DNA of 64,000 nucleotides from Sorghum bicolor (GCF_000003195.3 NC_012878.2:14523329-14587328); one strand, 5' to 3'. Positions 23,862 through 35,925 are shown, counted from the stretch's first letter. Translations and numbers: made by a program. The notes: generated by a model from the letters alone, not told the origin.

Positions 23862-25143
23862 TGTTGACGGTCCTTAATGCTCATATTTAACCATCAATTA
23901 ATCATGGAAAAGGATCTAAATGCAACCAACACCTAGACTTAGGGTTTTATCTGACAGAATTCCACGAGTTTTGGTGTTTGTGTATTTCTGCAGGGGGTTA
24001 TCAGGAAATATGGAAGAAAGGCCCACACGTCGGGTTTACATAGAGATATTAACGTGTCGCGCAATTTTCTATCATCTAGAAGACTCCAGAAGCCACGGGA
24101 ACGAACGGGAAGGAAATCGGGCTCGGAGGCAGGGCGCCCGCCCAACTCTCCTGGGCGCCCGCCCAGCTACAGTGCCCAATCAGGACACGTTTCGCGGATT
24201 ATGCTCCACCGACCTAAAGGATCAAGGAAAACCGTGCGATCAATGTCGGTTTGATCCGACGGCCCAGATTCACTTGAAGGGACTATATAAGCAAGGCCCC
24301 CTGGCCCCTGGAGATCATACCTCTTCTACAGAATCAAAGTTAGGGTTTCAAGTCTTCATCCAAGTAGAGAGGATCCCTCTAGTTCTTCTAGTTCTACCTC
24401 TAGTTCATCTAGATCTAGTTCTAGTTCATCTAGTTCTAGTTCTAGTTCCTCTAGTTCTAGTTCTAGTTAGTTCTAGTTGTAATCTAGAAAATAGGGAGAG
24501 AGAAGAGGAGAGCGGAGGAGGAGCCGGATCTGTCGGATCTTCCTCAACATTGTACTTTTGCAGCAACTGGTTTGTTCTTCATCGTTCTCCAGGTTCTTCA
24601 ATTCATAATCCTGAGTTCTTTAATTACTTTTATTTACATTCAAGTTATTTATTGGATTCCCGCTTGCATCAAGTGCTCTAATCTTTGCAACATTAGAGTA
24701 GTAATTAATAGATTAGACGTGGTGTTTAGTCTTGCAATTACCTGGAATTGCACCCAATCCTGCGGATTGTTGTGGTAGCCTTAGGGTAGTGACAGCCCTA
24801 ACGGTCGACGTATTCCACCTCGTTCGGATCGGTGTTTGTAGGACTGTAGTCAGACCTTCCTAGCCCCCTTCTCATCTCTTTCTGTGGTTAGTGTTCTGAT
24901 GTCCCGAAATAGATAATCTTGAATTAAATCTTGATTCTTAGATCAACTAGAGAACTCTCAGGAAACTTCCTCTCTTCCCACCAAAAAAAATACTTATATA
25001 GTTATCCTTGGGCGATCTTGATTCTTAATTAGTACACTCACGTTCCCTGTGGAAAATCGATACTCTGGAATACTCCCGGGTGAAAGCTACATCGGTATCC
25101 GTGCGCTTGCGGATTTTTCTGTTTGCGTTTAAAATACCCAACA
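23862..25143 (+). repeat. 5' LTR of the Athila-type element
   Basis: TGTTGACGG to CCCAACA, 1282 bp. TATA box TATATAA at 24284-24290. A CTAGTT-rich tandem stretch at 24376-24478 lies in the presumed leader. By eye about eight substitutions and two small indels separate it from the 3' LTR. The frame spanning 23920-24681 is LTR sequence kept open by the CTAGTT repeat and is not a gene. Confidence 0.95.
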
Positions 25144-25150
25144 AGCTTTC

Positions 25151-25168
25151 TGGCGCCGTTGCCGGGGA
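25151..25168 (+). other. Primer-binding site (tRNA-Asp)
   Basis: TGGCGCCGTTGCCGGGGA lies 7 bp after the LTR and is complementary to the CCA end and acceptor/T-arm of plant tRNA-Asp, the usual primer of Athila/Tat elements. Confidence 0.9.
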
Positions 25169-25260
25169 ACGGTAGCTGTGCTAGTTTCGAACCAAGTCGT
25201 CCGTGTATCCTTTTTCCTTTCCTTTTTACCACACTCACCATACCATTTTCACCACACCAC

Positions 25261-28200
25261 ATGGATTTCACTCCTATCTATAAATTCTTTGCTCCAAAGG
25301 GCGAGTTATTAGAGCCACCACCATCATCACATCCAATTCTTACAGATGGCTACGACCTCGGCCCTGATCTAATAGCCATGATTCAGGAGCAACCCTTCTC
25401 TGGGCAAGTAGATGAAGATCCATACACCCACCTTAGAGAATTCGAGCAGTTGTGCTCTTGCCGATCTATTTCCGGCATGACACAAGAAACCCTTAAATGG
25501 AAATTATTTCCGTTCTCTCTTTTGGGAAGAGCAAAAAAGTGGTATGCTCATTCTGTAGGAGGCGTTAATGGAAATTGGGATGAACTTCGGAACAAATTTT
25601 GTCTCGCTTTCTTCCCACTTTTTCGAATTGCTGACCTTAGAATAGAAATTCTTACATTCAAACAAAGAGAGAAGGAAACTTTAGGAGCAGCATGGGCTAG
25701 GTTCACAAGCCTTATCAATTCCGGTCCAAACCTTTCCCTGCCTGACCATGTACTGTACTTCCACTTTTATCGTGGTTTAAGCAAGGAGGCTGCTCTTCAC
25801 CTCGACATTGCTTCAGGAGGCTCATTCACACACAAACTCACAGATGAGGGGAGAGCTATCCTAGAAAGAATCCTTGAAAATACCCCTTACACAGGCATTT
25901 ATGATGAGTTTCCTGAAGAAGAAGAAGAAGAAGTCGAGCCTGATCCTAAACCAAAAGATGAGGAACTTGCAACCGAGTTAGAAATTCCACCTGACCCACC
26001 TATTAATTTGGTTGTAGAGAAACCTCCTGATAAGGGAATGCAAAACCAACTAAAGGATGATGAACCACCACCTTTAGAGCATCCCTTTGAATTCGAGGAA
26101 GATCTTTTTGAAGATTATGGAAACACCTCGAATTTTCCTATCCAATCACGACCTCTAGTAAGGACCACTCAATCTGTTCTAAGAGTAGAATCTGTTAACA
26201 TAGAACACATCAAAAGCCTTTCGGCTATTCTGAGTTATGAATGGCTAACAGAAGCAGAGCTGTCTCCTGAGGTAGCTCGAATCATCACTCCTTCAATCAT
26301 TCTTTTGTGCCAAATTAGAAGGTCCCCTAGGAAGGTCCACTACAGTCCATATGTTGGGATAAATGTTATTTCCAAGGAGTTAGCTGACACTCTTTATCCC
26401 AACGAGTCCATAACCCCATCTCAAAAACTTTTACAAAGTCCATCTGGATTAATCCTAGAAAGCCATGGGGTATTAAGGGCAGTTCCTATTAGAATCAAGG
26501 ACTCTGGAATATGTCTAGATTTTCACATTTATGACATACCGGAGATTCCTCTCTTGATTGGCAGACCAATCATGAAACTTCTACAGGAACAACCACAACG
26601 AGGTCATTTAGACTTCAAGGTTGGGAATTCCACTATTGTTGTTCCTCTTGCTAGATCAATTAACACGATAGTGGAACCCAAACTTGACCCAGATCCTATT
26701 GAGGAGGTCTTAATGGTGACTCAAGAGGAGATGACCCAACCATTCTTTAATCATGAACACTTTGTTCAAGAAGAAGAAGAGTTGGTAGAACCCGTTGAGC
26801 TAGACAAAAATGAACTACCTTCACCTCCTTCGATAGAATTAAAACCTCTTCCTTCTGGCCTTAGATATGTCTTCTTGCACAACAACTCAAAAACTCCAGT
26901 AATTATCAGTGACAAGCTTTCCGATTATGAAACACAACAACTTGTCACTGTTCTTGAAAGACATAGATCAGCTTTTGGCTACTCTCTCGAGGATCTCACG
27001 GGCATTAGTCCCATTCTCTGCACTCATCGTATCCCTATTGATCCCAATTCTACACCTTCAAGGGAACCACAACGGAGACTTAACAATGCTATGCGAGAGG
27101 TTGTTAAGAAAGAGGTCCTCAAACTCTATCGTGCTGGGATTATTTATCCTGTGCCACATAGTGAGTGGGTTAGCCCTGTCCAAGTAGTGCCAAAGAAAGG
27201 AGGAATGACGGTCGTTAGGAATGAGAAGAATGAACTTATCCCTCAACGAATTGTCACTGGGTGGCGTATGTGTATTGACTATCGAAAACTCAATAAGGCT
27301 ACAAAGAAAGATCATTTTCCGTTACCCTTCATTGATGAAATGTTGGAACGGCTTGCAAACCACTCTTTCTTTTGCTTCCTTGATGGTTATTCTGGATATC
27401 ACCAAATCCCAATCCACCCAGATGACCAAGAAAAGACTACCTTTACATGCCCATATGGAACTTATGCATACCGACGAATGTCGTTCAGATTGTGCAATGC
27501 TCCAGCTTCTTTCCAACGGTGCATGATGTCTATTTTCTCGGACATGATTGAGAAGATCATGGAGGTTTTCATGGATGATTTTACCGTCTATGGCAAAACC
27601 TTCGATCATTGTTTGGAGAATTTAGATAGAGTCTTGCAGCGATGTGAAGGAAAACACTTAATCCTGAACTGGGAGAAATGTCATTTTATGGTTCAGGAAG
27701 GAATAGTGCTAGGACATAAAGTGTCCGAACGTGGTATAGAGGTGGACAAAGCAAAGATTGAAGTTATTGAAAAACTTCCACCTCCCACGAATGTGAAAGG
27801 AATCCGTAGCTTTTTGGGACATGCAGGGTTCTATAGACGCTTTATCAAAAATTTCTCTCAAATTGCTAGACCCCTAACTAATCTCCTAGCTAAGGACGCA
27901 CCTTTCATCTTTAGTGATGAGTGTCATGAATCTTTTCAAACTCTTAAGAAAGCACTCATCTCAGCCCCGATTATCCAGCCACCTGATTGGAATCTTCCTT
28001 TTGAGATCATGTGTGATGCTAGCGATTTTGCGGTTGGTGCCGTTTTAGGACAAACCAAGGATAGAAAGCATTATGCCATATCCTACGCTAGCAAAACCTT
28101 GTCTGGACCACAGCTCAATTATACTACAACTGAAAAAGAGCTTTTAGCTGTTGTCTTTGCTATAGACAAGTTTAGATCTTACTTAGTGGGGGCGAAGATA

Positions 28201-29730
28201 ATCATCTATTCAGACCATGCTGCTCTCAAGTACCTCCTCACTAAGAAAGATGCTAAGCCTCGTCTAATTCGATGGATTCTTCTACTCCAAGACTTTGACA
28301 TAGAAATCCGAGATAGGAAGGGAGTTGAGAATTCTGTAGCCGACCACTTGTCTAGGCTTCAATATAAGGAAACACATGATGAGCTTCCCATAAATGACTA
28401 CCTAAGGGATGACACCCTGCTTAAGATAACACATGCAGATCCATGGTACGCAGACATCGTAAACTTTATAGTAAAAGGCTATGTCCCACCTGGTGCAAAC
28501 AAAAGGAAGTTGCTTCACGATAGTCGTTTCCACCTTTGGGATGAGCCATATCTTTTCCGAGTCTGCGCTGATGGACTCTTAAGAAGGTGTGTTCCTATGG
28601 CTGAGGCTACTCAAATTATGGAAAGATGCCATGCCTCGCCATATGGAGGACACTATGGAGCATTCCGGACACATGCTAAAATTTGGCAAAGTGGTTTTTT
28701 CTGGCCAACGATGTATGAAGATACAAAGGACTTTGTCAGGAGATGCCACCGATGTCAAAAACATGGGAATATCAACTCACGAAATGAAATGCCTCTCACA
28801 AATAATCTTCAAGTAGAACTTTTCGATGTTTGGGGCATTGATTTCATGGGGCCATTCCTTATGTCCGGGAATTGCGAGTATATCTTAGTAGCTGTGGACT
28901 ACGTGTCCAAATGGGTAGAAGCCCTACCTTGTCGATCAGCTGATTCAAAACATGCCAAGAGAATGTTCCATGAAGTAATCTTTCCTCGCTTTGGTATACC
29001 CCGGATAGTTATAAGCGATGGAGGTTCTCACTTCATCGACAAAATCTTCCGAAAGTACTTAGCCGATCATGGAGTTCGACACAACGTCGCAACACCATAC
29101 CATCCTCAGACTAGCGGTCAAGCCGAAACATCTAACAAACAAATCAAAAATATTTTACAAAAGACCGTAGATGAGATGGGTAAGGGGTGGAAGGACAAAC
29201 TTCCTGATGCACTTTGGGCATATAGAACTGCATTCAAAACACCCATAGGCATGTCACCTTATCAACTTGTATATGGAAAAACTTGTCACTTGCCTGTGGA
29301 AGTAGAGTTTAAGGCTCATTGGGCACTCAAGAAATGGAACATGGATCTCCACCTAGCTAGTGAGAATCGTCTGATGCAACTATCTGAGCTAGAAGAATGG
29401 AGAGAGAAAGCCTACCATAATTCAAGGATCTATAAAGAGAGAACAAAACGATGGCATGATAAGAGAATCAAGCACAAAGAGTTTAAGTCTGGAGATAAGG
29501 TTCTACTATTCAATTCAAGAGTTAAGCTCTTTGGGCATGGTAAGCTACGAAGTAAGTGGGATGGACCATATAAGGTTATTGACACTTCAACTCATGGAGC
29601 CATTACCATCCAAGACGACATAGGTAACACTTTTAAGGTAAATGGTCAACGCTTGAAAATCTATCTTGAGCCACAAAACAACCTGGCAGAGGAGCTTGAT
29701 GTGATTGAGTTTATAGAATTCTCATATTAA
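25261..29730 (+). CDS. Athila-type gag-pol polyprotein, 1489 aa, intact
   Basis: It encodes the proteins for reverse transcription and integration of the element. I chose ATG 25261 ([10 protein letters not shown]) because it lies after the primer site. The open frame upstream is LTR. Domains in order: retrotransposon gag domain (about residues 60-190); an acidic, Pro-rich linker ([17 protein letters not shown]); a retropepsin-like fold ending IPLLIGRP (about 350-450); reverse transcriptase with FMDD near residue 770; RNase H with [13 protein letters not shown] near 917; integrase His-His-Cys-Cys finger (about 1124-1163) and DDE core (D near 1193, D near 1252, E near 1288). There is no stop or frameshift. 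Two things are odd: I find no CCHC knuckle after gag, and the protease position reads YVGINVIS where D-S/T-G is expected. Confidence 0.93.
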   Translation: MDFTPIYKFFAPKGELLEPPPSSHPILTDGYDLGPDLIAMIQEQPFSGQVDEDPYTHLREFEQLCSCRSISGMTQETLKWKLFPFSLLGRAKKWYAHSVGGVNGNWDELRNKFCLAFFPLFRIADLRIEILTFKQREKETLGAAWARFTSLINSGPNLSLPDHVLYFHFYRGLSKEAALHLDIASGGSFTHKLTDEGRAILERILENTPYTGIYDEFPEEEEEEVEPDPKPKDEELATELEIPPDPPINLVVEKPPDKGMQNQLKDDEPPPLEHPFEFEEDLFEDYGNTSNFPIQSRPLVRTTQSVLRVESVNIEHIKSLSAILSYEWLTEAELSPEVARIITPSIILLCQIRRSPRKVHYSPYVGINVISKELADTLYPNESITPSQKLLQSPSGLILESHGVLRAVPIRIKDSGICLDFHIYDIPEIPLLIGRPIMKLLQEQPQRGHLDFKVGNSTIVVPLARSINTIVEPKLDPDPIEEVLMVTQEEMTQPFFNHEHFVQEEEELVEPVELDKNELPSPPSIELKPLPSGLRYVFLHNNSKTPVIISDKLSDYETQQLVTVLERHRSAFGYSLEDLTGISPILCTHRIPIDPNSTPSREPQRRLNNAMREVVKKEVLKLYRAGIIYPVPHSEWVSPVQVVPKKGGMTVVRNEKNELIPQRIVTGWRMCIDYRKLNKATKKDHFPLPFIDEMLERLANHSFFCFLDGYSGYHQIPIHPDDQEKTTFTCPYGTYAYRRMSFRLCNAPASFQRCMMSIFSDMIEKIMEVFMDDFTVYGKTFDHCLENLDRVLQRCEGKHLILNWEKCHFMVQEGIVLGHKVSERGIEVDKAKIEVIEKLPPPTNVKGIRSFLGHAGFYRRFIKNFSQIARPLTNLLAKDAPFIFSDECHESFQTLKKALISAPIIQPPDWNLPFEIMCDASDFAVGAVLGQTKDRKHYAISYASKTLSGPQLNYTTTEKELLAVVFAIDKFRSYLVGAKIIIYSDHAALKYLLTKKDAKPRLIRWILLLQDFDIEIRDRKGVENSVADHLSRLQYKETHDELPINDYLRDDTLLKITHADPWYADIVNFIVKGYVPPGANKRKLLHDSRFHLWDEPYLFRVCADGLLRRCVPMAEATQIMERCHASPYGGHYGAFRTHAKIWQSGFFWPTMYEDTKDFVRRCHRCQKHGNINSRNEMPLTNNLQVELFDVWGIDFMGPFLMSGNCEYILVAVDYVSKWVEALPCRSADSKHAKRMFHEVIFPRFGIPRIVISDGGSHFIDKIFRKYLADHGVRHNVATPYHPQTSGQAETSNKQIKNILQKTVDEMGKGWKDKLPDALWAYRTAFKTPIGMSPYQLVYGKTCHLPVEVEFKAHWALKKWNMDLHLASENRLMQLSELEEWREKAYHNSRIYKERTKRWHDKRIKHKEFKSGDKVLLFNSRVKLFGHGKLRSKWDGPYKVIDTSTHGAITIQDDIGNTFKVNGQRLKIYLEPQNNLAEELDVIEFIEFSY

Positions 29731-30980
29731 GCTCTCATAAGCTCTAGACAATTACCTAACCCTTAACATGTTCCACAAGTTTTGTTGTCTATTTGGATTG
29801 TGCAGGATTTTGAAGCTTAAGAAGAGTGAGACCAAACATGCAGGCTACAAGAGTGAATGACTATGTCAAGATCCAGCTTGGGGGAGGCACCCCCACGTGT
29901 ATCTAGATAAGTATTACTTTTCTTTCTTGGTTTTATTTACTAGTATTCAGAAATAAAAAAAATGCATAACCATGAAACCAAACAAAGTTTTTCTTTTGAG
30001 TAATATACAATAGTTTTGTGTAATCCTAAGTTTTAAATAAAATAAAAAGAAAGTTTGATTCAAGTCTAGGTAATTGACAAACATGATATGAGAAGGTCTG
30101 AGCTACTATTTAACTTGTTCCAAGTTTTGCTAGAGTTCTGGAGATTTTATCTTTTGAAAATCTAAAAATTCATAAAAAAAAATATGAGATCATAATACCT
30201 AGAGTCTTATAAGATATAAATATTAAAACTGTGGGCACTTGCTTTGTTCAAGCCATTGTTAATTCTTGTAGTTTTGGTTGAGAGAATTATCATGCTCCCA
30301 AGATCAAGATCTTTTTGTTTTAAAAATATAAAAGATTCACTCTTCCGAAGTATTATTGCGTTAGAGGCATGGGACTATGTAAAAATTTGATTCGAAAAAA
30401 AAGAGAGTGAGACGAGAGGTAAAAATGGACAAGTGTCCGAAGTAGAATTAGGGGTACAAAGATACCCACCTGAGTGGAAAAAATGGACATGTGTCCGACA
30501 GTAGAATTAGGGGTACTTGCTGCCCACTTGAAAAAAAAAGAGAGACTGAAAAAAAAGAAAAGAAAAAAATGATAGCCCATGGTCCCTCTAATAAGCAATA
30601 TGCCAGTAAGAGATGACAAACTTTTCAAAAAGGTCAAAGATCTTGATCTAGGAGTATGACATTCCTCTCCCTTACTCCGAGCGTTGACATAGCAAAATGC
30701 AAAGTAAGTATGCTAAAACTTTTAAAGCTCTACTTATATATCTTTCGAGAAGAAGGCAAATGCCTCAGTTTTATTTTGCAGACTTATAAAAAACTCCAGA
30801 ACAAAGGTAAGACAGAAGAACTTGAGACATAGTGCTTGACTTAATCACTCTGTTTTTCAATCACTTAAGACCTTAGTGATAACTTAAAAACACTGTAGTA
30901 AGAGGCATAGAAGTAACCCCTGTTTTCTTGTTGATTTTAGCTTTGCTCAGGGACGAGCAAAGGTTAAGCTTGGGGGAGCA
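29731..30980 (+). other. 3' untranslated region and polypurine tract of the Athila-type element
   Basis: No env-like frame is seen on the plus strand. A PPT-like string (CAGCTTGGGGGAGGCACC) occurs at about 29875, well before the true tract at 30967-30980. A two-copy repeat of about 65 bp (GTAGAATTAGGGGTAC motif) lies at about 30415-30535. Confidence 0.8.
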
Positions 30981-32266
30981 TGTTGACCGTCCTTAATGCT
31001 CATATTTAACCATCAATTAATCATGGAAAAGGATCTAAATGCAACCAACACCTAGACTTAGGGTTTTATCTGACAGAATTCCACGAGTTTTGGTGTTTGT
31101 GTATTTCTGCAGGGGGTTATCAGGAAATATGGAAGAAAGGCCCACACGTCGGGTTTACATAGAGATATTAACGTGTCGCGCAATTTTCTATCATCTAGAA
31201 GACTCCAGAAGCCACGGGAACGAACGGGAAGGAAATCGGGCTCGGAGGCAGGGCGCCCGCCCAACTCTCCTGGGCGCCCGCCCAGCTACAGTGCCCAATC
31301 AGGACACGTTTCGCGGATTATGCTCCACCGACCTAAAGGATCAAGGAAAACCGTGCGATCAATGTCGGTTTGATCCGACGGCCCAGATTCACTTGAAGGG
31401 ACTATATAAGCAAGGCCCCCTGGCCCCTGGAGATCATACCTCTTCTACAGAATCAAAGTTAGGGTTTCAAGTCTTCATCCAAGTAGAGAGGATCCCTCTA
31501 GTTCTTCTAGTTCTACCTCTAGTTCATCTAGATCTAGTTCTAGTTCATCTAGTTCTAGTTCTAGTTCCTCTAGTTCTAGTTCTAGTTAGTTCTAGTTGTA
31601 ATCTAGAAAATAGGGAGAGAGAAGAGGAGAGCGGAGGAGGAGGAGCCAGATCTGTCGGATCTTCCTCAACATTGTACTTTTGCAGCAACTGGTTCGTTCT
31701 TCATCGTTCTCCAGGTTCTTCAATTCATAATCCTGAGTTCTTTAATTACTTTTATTTACATTCAAGTTATTTATTGGATTCCCGCTTGCATCAAGTGCTC
31801 TAATCTTTGCAACATTAGAGTAGTAATTAATAGATTAGACGTGGTGTTTAGTCTTGCAATTACCTGGAATTGCACCCAATCCTGCGGATTGTTGTGGTAG
31901 CCTTAGGGTAGTGACAGCCCTAACGGTCGACGTATTCCACCTCGTTCGGATCGGTGTTTGTAGGACCGTAGTCAGACCTTCCTAGCCCCCTTCTCATCTC
32001 TTTCTGTGGTTAGTGCTCTGATGTCCCGATATAGATAATCTTGAATTAAATCTTGATTCTTAGATCAACTAGAGAACTCTCAGGAAACTTCCTCTCTTCC
32101 CACCAAAAAAAAATACTTATATAGTTATCCTTGGGCGATCTTGATTCTTAATTAGTACACTCACGTTCCCTGTGGAAAATCGATACTCTGGAATACTCCC
32201 GGGTGAAAGCTACATCGGTATCCGTGCGCTTGCGGATTTTTCTGTTTGCATTTAAAATACCCAATA
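30981..32266 (+). repeat. 3' LTR of the Athila-type element
   Basis: 1286 bp, colinear with the 5' LTR, including the TATA box and the CTAGTT stretch. It ends CCCAATA in place of CCCAACA. Confidence 0.95.
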
Positions 32267-32492
32267 ACCACTAAACTTATTACGATCTTGGCTTTATGTG
32301 CGAAATGTGGTTTGAAATCCCTCGAGATTTCACGGACTACCGGGATTATATCGGCTTAAGCTTGATGGTTGACTACGCAAGTGGTCACTGCCATGCTTAA
32401 TCTCTTATAATTTGTACGGTTCTATTGCAAAACATGCTTCTACTAGCAAAATGCATGAGTAAAGTTTAGAATACTTACTCCCATGGTTGTTC

Positions 32493-33017
32493 TTATTCAA
32501 CACTTATCTCTCCTTCGAACGATATTTTCTCCTCATCTTCATTTTCTTCTCCCTTGACAACAGGGTCAAGTGAAGATGCGGCAGAGGATGGATCTTTCTT
32601 CTCATCATCTTGTTTCTTCTTGAATATTTCCTTCTTTTCTCCATTTTTCTTCTTATGTTGACCTTGTAGGTAAGGTAATCTAGGGGCCCCTCCAAAGGTA
32701 AAATGGAGCCTCGAGCTACCTATTTGGAATTCCATTTGACCAGACGCAACAAATATACAGGCATTTCAAAGAAAAGGTCTACCAAGAATGAGAGGTATAT
32801 TTTTGCCATTTCTCATGTCTAGAATCATAAAGTCATTTGGCACAGATTTTCCTTTTATTTTGATAATAACATCATTAGCTACTCCCTCCAAATAGCAAGT
32901 TGTTTGATCAGCTAATTGCACATAAGCATAGGTCAATGCTCACTTTTCATAAGATATTTCATCATAGTGTTTCTTAGACATGATGTTATTGCTTGATCCT
33001 AAATCACAAATGGCATT
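32493..33017 (-). pseudogene. Protease region of the minus-strand gag-protease element
   Basis: Read right to left, the translation shows the aspartic protease signature AICDLGSSNNIMSK (about 33015-32970), then IPLILGRPF, then FTFGGAPRLPYLQG and a Lys-rich tail. The catalytic D-L-G-S is present, unlike in the intact Athila-type protein. Two or more in-frame stops (for example just before AICDLG and within the GRPFL region) break the frame. The coding region ends about here, with no reverse transcriptase after it. Confidence 0.7.
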
Positions 33018-33665
33018 TCAAAATGTAAAGCCTTTAATGTTACAAGTTACAACAGGAGTTCTAGGATCTCCTCTCTTAACAGGACATTGACCAATATCAT
33101 AACCAGAATAACTCACACAAACTAAGTTTGCATTTTCTAAAGTGGGTTCAAGTTTGCCAGGTATTCTATCTTTTTCAAAAGATGGGATTGCAGCTGCTAG
33201 TTGTGCTAGTTGGGTTTCTAATATCTTGTTAAAACTAAATTGATTCTTAATGGCAGAGGAAAAATCATCCAATTTAGCATTGATGTTGTCTAGCAATTTA
33301 TCATTGGCATTCAGCTTGTTGTTTATATTATCAGTTATTCTACCTTGACCAGAAACAAGATCTTTAAAAGAAGGATAGCCATTACCCTGGTTGTTTGGAC
33401 ATTGCACAAAACTATTGTTGTAAGAATTACCTTGAGAGTTAGAGTGTTGATTCCACCCTTGACTATTGTTAATAAAGTTAAGATCCTCATGGGTTTTAGG
33501 ACAATGATTCCAAGAATGGCCTACTTCTCCATAGATTTCACAAGTCATGTGGGATTCCATGGCTTGCATGGATTCGGGCGCACTCATCTTCTCACAAGAT
33601 TCTAACCGTTTAGCTAGGAGGTCTATTTTAGCGACAATCATTTCAGCTTCTTTAAGAGAATGCAT
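33018..33665 (-). pseudogene. Gag C-terminal part with damaged zinc knuckle (minus strand)
   Basis: The frame contains CEIYGEVGHSWNHC, a CCHC knuckle in which the second Cys is Tyr. An Asn/Gln-rich segment (NNSQGWNQHSNSQGNSYNNS) and a coiled stretch (DNINNKLNANDKLLDNINAK) follow, then the lead into the protease. It is separated from the gag core by a frameshift near 33670. It would act in RNA packaging in the particle. Confidence 0.75.
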
Positions 33666-34129
33666 TCCTTGCTTATGAGGTTGTAGTGTTCTTCATTCCA
33701 ACCTTGGTTGGACACCATCTTTTCTATCAACGCCTTGGCGTTGGGAACTTTTAGAGAAAAGAATTCTCCACTAGTGGTAGCATCTAAATGGCTCCTATCT
33801 AGCAAAGTCAGAACTTTTAGAGAAAAGAATTCTCCACTAGTGGCAGCATCTAAATGGCTCCTATCTAGCGAAGTCAGACCATGATAGAAGTTTTGGATAA
33901 AAAGCCAATCTCCCATGCCATGGTGCGGACAAGCAGCGACATACTCTTGCATTCGTTCCCAGGCTTCGCGAATTGATTTATTAGATAGTTGTTGGAAACT
34001 AGAGATTTTATTGTAAAAAAGAATTTCACAAGGAAAGTGTTTGAACACTTTTCCTATGTGTTTACGCCAACTTGGTTCATGTAGAACCATTGCTTGGCTT
34101 TTCCTAACAGAGAGAATGGAAAGAGGCAT
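33638..34129 (-). pseudogene. Gag core fragment of the minus-strand element
   Basis: Retrotransposon-gag-type sequence: FNKI-like and FQQLSNKSIREAWERMQEYV, then CPHHGMGDWLFIQNFYHGL and LDAATSGEFFSLKV. A 66-bp tandem duplication (33745-33876) repeats 22 residues around SHLDAATSGEFFSLKV in frame. The frame is broken upstream (the first gag residues lie near 34386-34192 in another frame) and downstream near 33670. Confidence 0.75.
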
Positions 34130-34191
34130 AGACGAATCACGTCTCGTGTGACATTCTTGATAGTGAAGGTGCTACAAATCTCCAAAAAGTG

Positions 34192-34386
34192 TTAGAGATG
34201 TGCATTAGCATTCTCATGAGCCTTGCCACAAAATGGGTTGACTTGCACCATTATGATTAGTATGGGATTCAACTCAAATTGAGTGTTTGCCTCAATCACA
34301 TCAGGACATATCGCTACATTACCGGCAGAAGGAGACGAATATTCACGAATGGTTTTGTTGGCCATGTGAATAGATACATTTGACAA
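34192..34386 (-). pseudogene. Gag N-terminal fragment of the minus-strand element
   Basis: Begins MSNVSIHMANKTIREYSSP and continues to QFELNPILIIMVQVNPFCG. This resembles the 'F-x-L-x-P-x-L-I-x-M-V-Q-x-N-x-F' start of Tat/Athila gag. It lies 55 bp after the primer site. Frameshifts separate it from the core. Confidence 0.6.
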
Positions 34387-34440
34387 AAATTGGATGTGGG
34401 TAAATGTGGGTAACTCGACTAAAGGAATTCAGCGATTGCC

Positions 34441-34459
34441 TTCCCTAGCATCGGTGCCA
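34441..34459 (-). other. Primer-binding site of the gag-protease element (degenerate tRNA-Asp type)
   Basis: On the minus strand it reads TGGCACCGATGCTAGGGAA, close to the tRNA-Asp primer site of the Athila-type element with about four differences, several explainable by C-to-T decay. Confidence 0.7.
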
Positions 34460-34467
34460 AAAATACT

Positions 34468-35925
34468 TTTTGACACTAGATAGTGCTACTAAATGGGGTT
34501 GTCAATCCCAACACTAAGAGTACCAAGATGGTTCTGTAGGAAGGGATAAAAGGATTCTGCAACTGGATAGAACTATCGTGCAGCACTTTGCCTGGGAATA
34601 CTTGGTGTCAAATGTATATTAATCCCAAAGGAAGGCTATGTGATTCCAAGGTAGTCGAGGGGATAAACAATACTTAGCAAGGATATATCGATTAAGTGTA
34701 GCTAAGGGGGACAGAGAGGTATAAGCACTACGTGTGACTAGTATTCATCTTCAAAAAGAGTGTTGTAACTAATAGAGGGGCGCACACACTGCCAATTTAA
34801 TGGGATGCAATGTACCTGTTAGAGCCCTACATTTTAATAACTAACCCAAACGTGATGGATTACAAAGGATCTTAAGGCTGTCACCTCCAAAGACCTACCA
34901 CTGGGCCGTGGAGTTAGACGTCACCGAACGTAGCAATAATCTAAGCACCATGCTTATACTATTAACAAACTACCTTTACTCAAGCTTTAAAGCAAAGGCA
35001 CCAATTAGTGGGGATGATCAATATTAACCACAACACTAATTCTTCAGATAGACAATCTAACTTAGAGTGAATACTCACTTCTAGTAAAGTAATCAAAACT
35101 AAGCCAATACTCTATATTTAAATAGACTCAAGCAATCAACAAAGGAATGACTTGGAATAAATAACTATATTGTGTAAGGATTGTTGGAATACAAAGGACT
35201 TTACCAACACTGAGGATTCTGGAAGACTCTTCCAGACTCCAAGAGCAACTCCTTGTAGCTCTTCTAGCTAGCTTCTATTTCCTAGATAGGAGACTAGATC
35301 AGAGCTTCGCTAAAGTGACATTACTTGTAACTATACTTTCCTCTTCTTCCTTATATTGTTTCTACCAAAGAAATGAGCCGGAGGTTGCCTTTTATAGCAC
35401 GATGGAGTGTAGGGAGTACTTGTAGAGGCTTGGGAGGTCGGTAGAGGCAGGGGGCCGGGTGCCTAGCGCCCTCCAATGCACTGACAAGCATCCAACGGCC
35501 CTAGATCACTCCTAGAGGCGGTTGGTAAGTCAGTTGGAGCTCCTTGGTGGATGACAGGTGGGTCCAGGGTCCTTGTGACGTGTTGGTGTTGCCACACGAT
35601 CAAACCGACCAAGTTTGGTTGGCTTGGATGTGTTAGGTCCACCTCCCATGGATCAGTGATATGGCAGGGGGTAGCCAGTGCGGCGGGCGCCACCTTGACC
35701 CGGTGGGGGTGCCGCCCCCTTGGATCCTAGGTGATGCCACGTTGTGTCCATGTGTCATATCCACTCCCTAATTGCCTATTTTCACCATTTTGCCTGCATA
35801 AAAACATTTCTCCAAATACATGTGGAACTAGGTAAGTTATAAACACAATATCCCCTTTTAGGTATTGTTTCCCTTGATTATGGGTAGAATGTTGACAGTA
35901 AAATAGGTGTTAGCAACTGTCAACA
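34468..35925 (-). repeat. 5' LTR of the gag-protease element
   Basis: On the minus strand it begins TGTTGACAGTTGC and ends GTGTCAAAA, 1458 bp. It is the partner of 14449-15917 and is followed at its outer end by the ACCCC duplication. Confidence 0.85.

Larger units (their letters stand above)
23862..32266 (+). mobile_element. Young Athila-type Ty3/gypsy retrotransposon, 8.4 kb, structurally complete
   Basis: Two nearly identical LTRs (23862-25143 and 30981-32266) are flanked by the exact duplication ACCAC (23857-23861 and 32267-32271). A primer site TGGCGCCGTTGCCGGGGA (25151-25168) is complementary to the 3' end of plant tRNA-Asp, and a polypurine tract AGCTTGGGGGAGCA ends at 30980. One uninterrupted gag-pol frame lies between. 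No envelope-like frame follows pol. RT and integrase motifs (FMDD; '[12 protein letters not shown]') fit the Athila/Tat clade. Confidence 0.95.
20033..32429 (+). mobile_element. Solo LTR of a chromovirus (about 4 kb), split by the Athila-type element
   Basis: The LTR starts TATAACACCCTAGGTG at 20033 and ends GGTTCTATTGCA at 32429. It is flanked by the exact 5-bp duplication AAACA (20028-20032 and 32430-32434). Its body is 20033-23861 plus 32272-32429. A GC-rich promoter block (20530-21380) resembles the layout of the LTR at 633-3689. There is no internal coding region, so it is a solo LTR left by LTR-LTR recombination. A short AATA microsatellite sits at 22046-22078. All frames inside are unsupported. 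Confidence 0.85.
14449..35925 (-). mobile_element. Gag-protease LTR retrotransposon without pol, minus strand, split by later insertions
   Basis: Two related LTRs (14449-15917 and 34468-35925) are flanked by an exact 5-bp duplication, ACCCC, at 14444-14448 and 35926-35930. The element reads right to left: 5' LTR, primer site (34441-34459), gag, zinc knuckle, protease, 3' untranslated DNA, polypurine tract (about 15918-15930) and 3' LTR. No RT, RNase H or integrase is present between the protease end (about 32490) and the 3' region. The only other DNA there belongs to elements that inserted later, with their own target duplications. Without them the element is about 6.6 kb. It looks like a Tat/Athila-related, non-autonomous family. 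Confidence 0.85.

Noticed and set aside
23920..24681. 253-codon frame and its copy at 31039-31803
   Set aside because: Both lie in the LTRs of the Athila-type element, kept open by the CTAGTT repeat and present twice only because LTRs are duplicated.
29731..30980. Possible envelope-like gene after pol, as in some Athila elements
   Set aside because: No plus-strand frame of suitable length. The 94-codon minus-strand frame is low-complexity.
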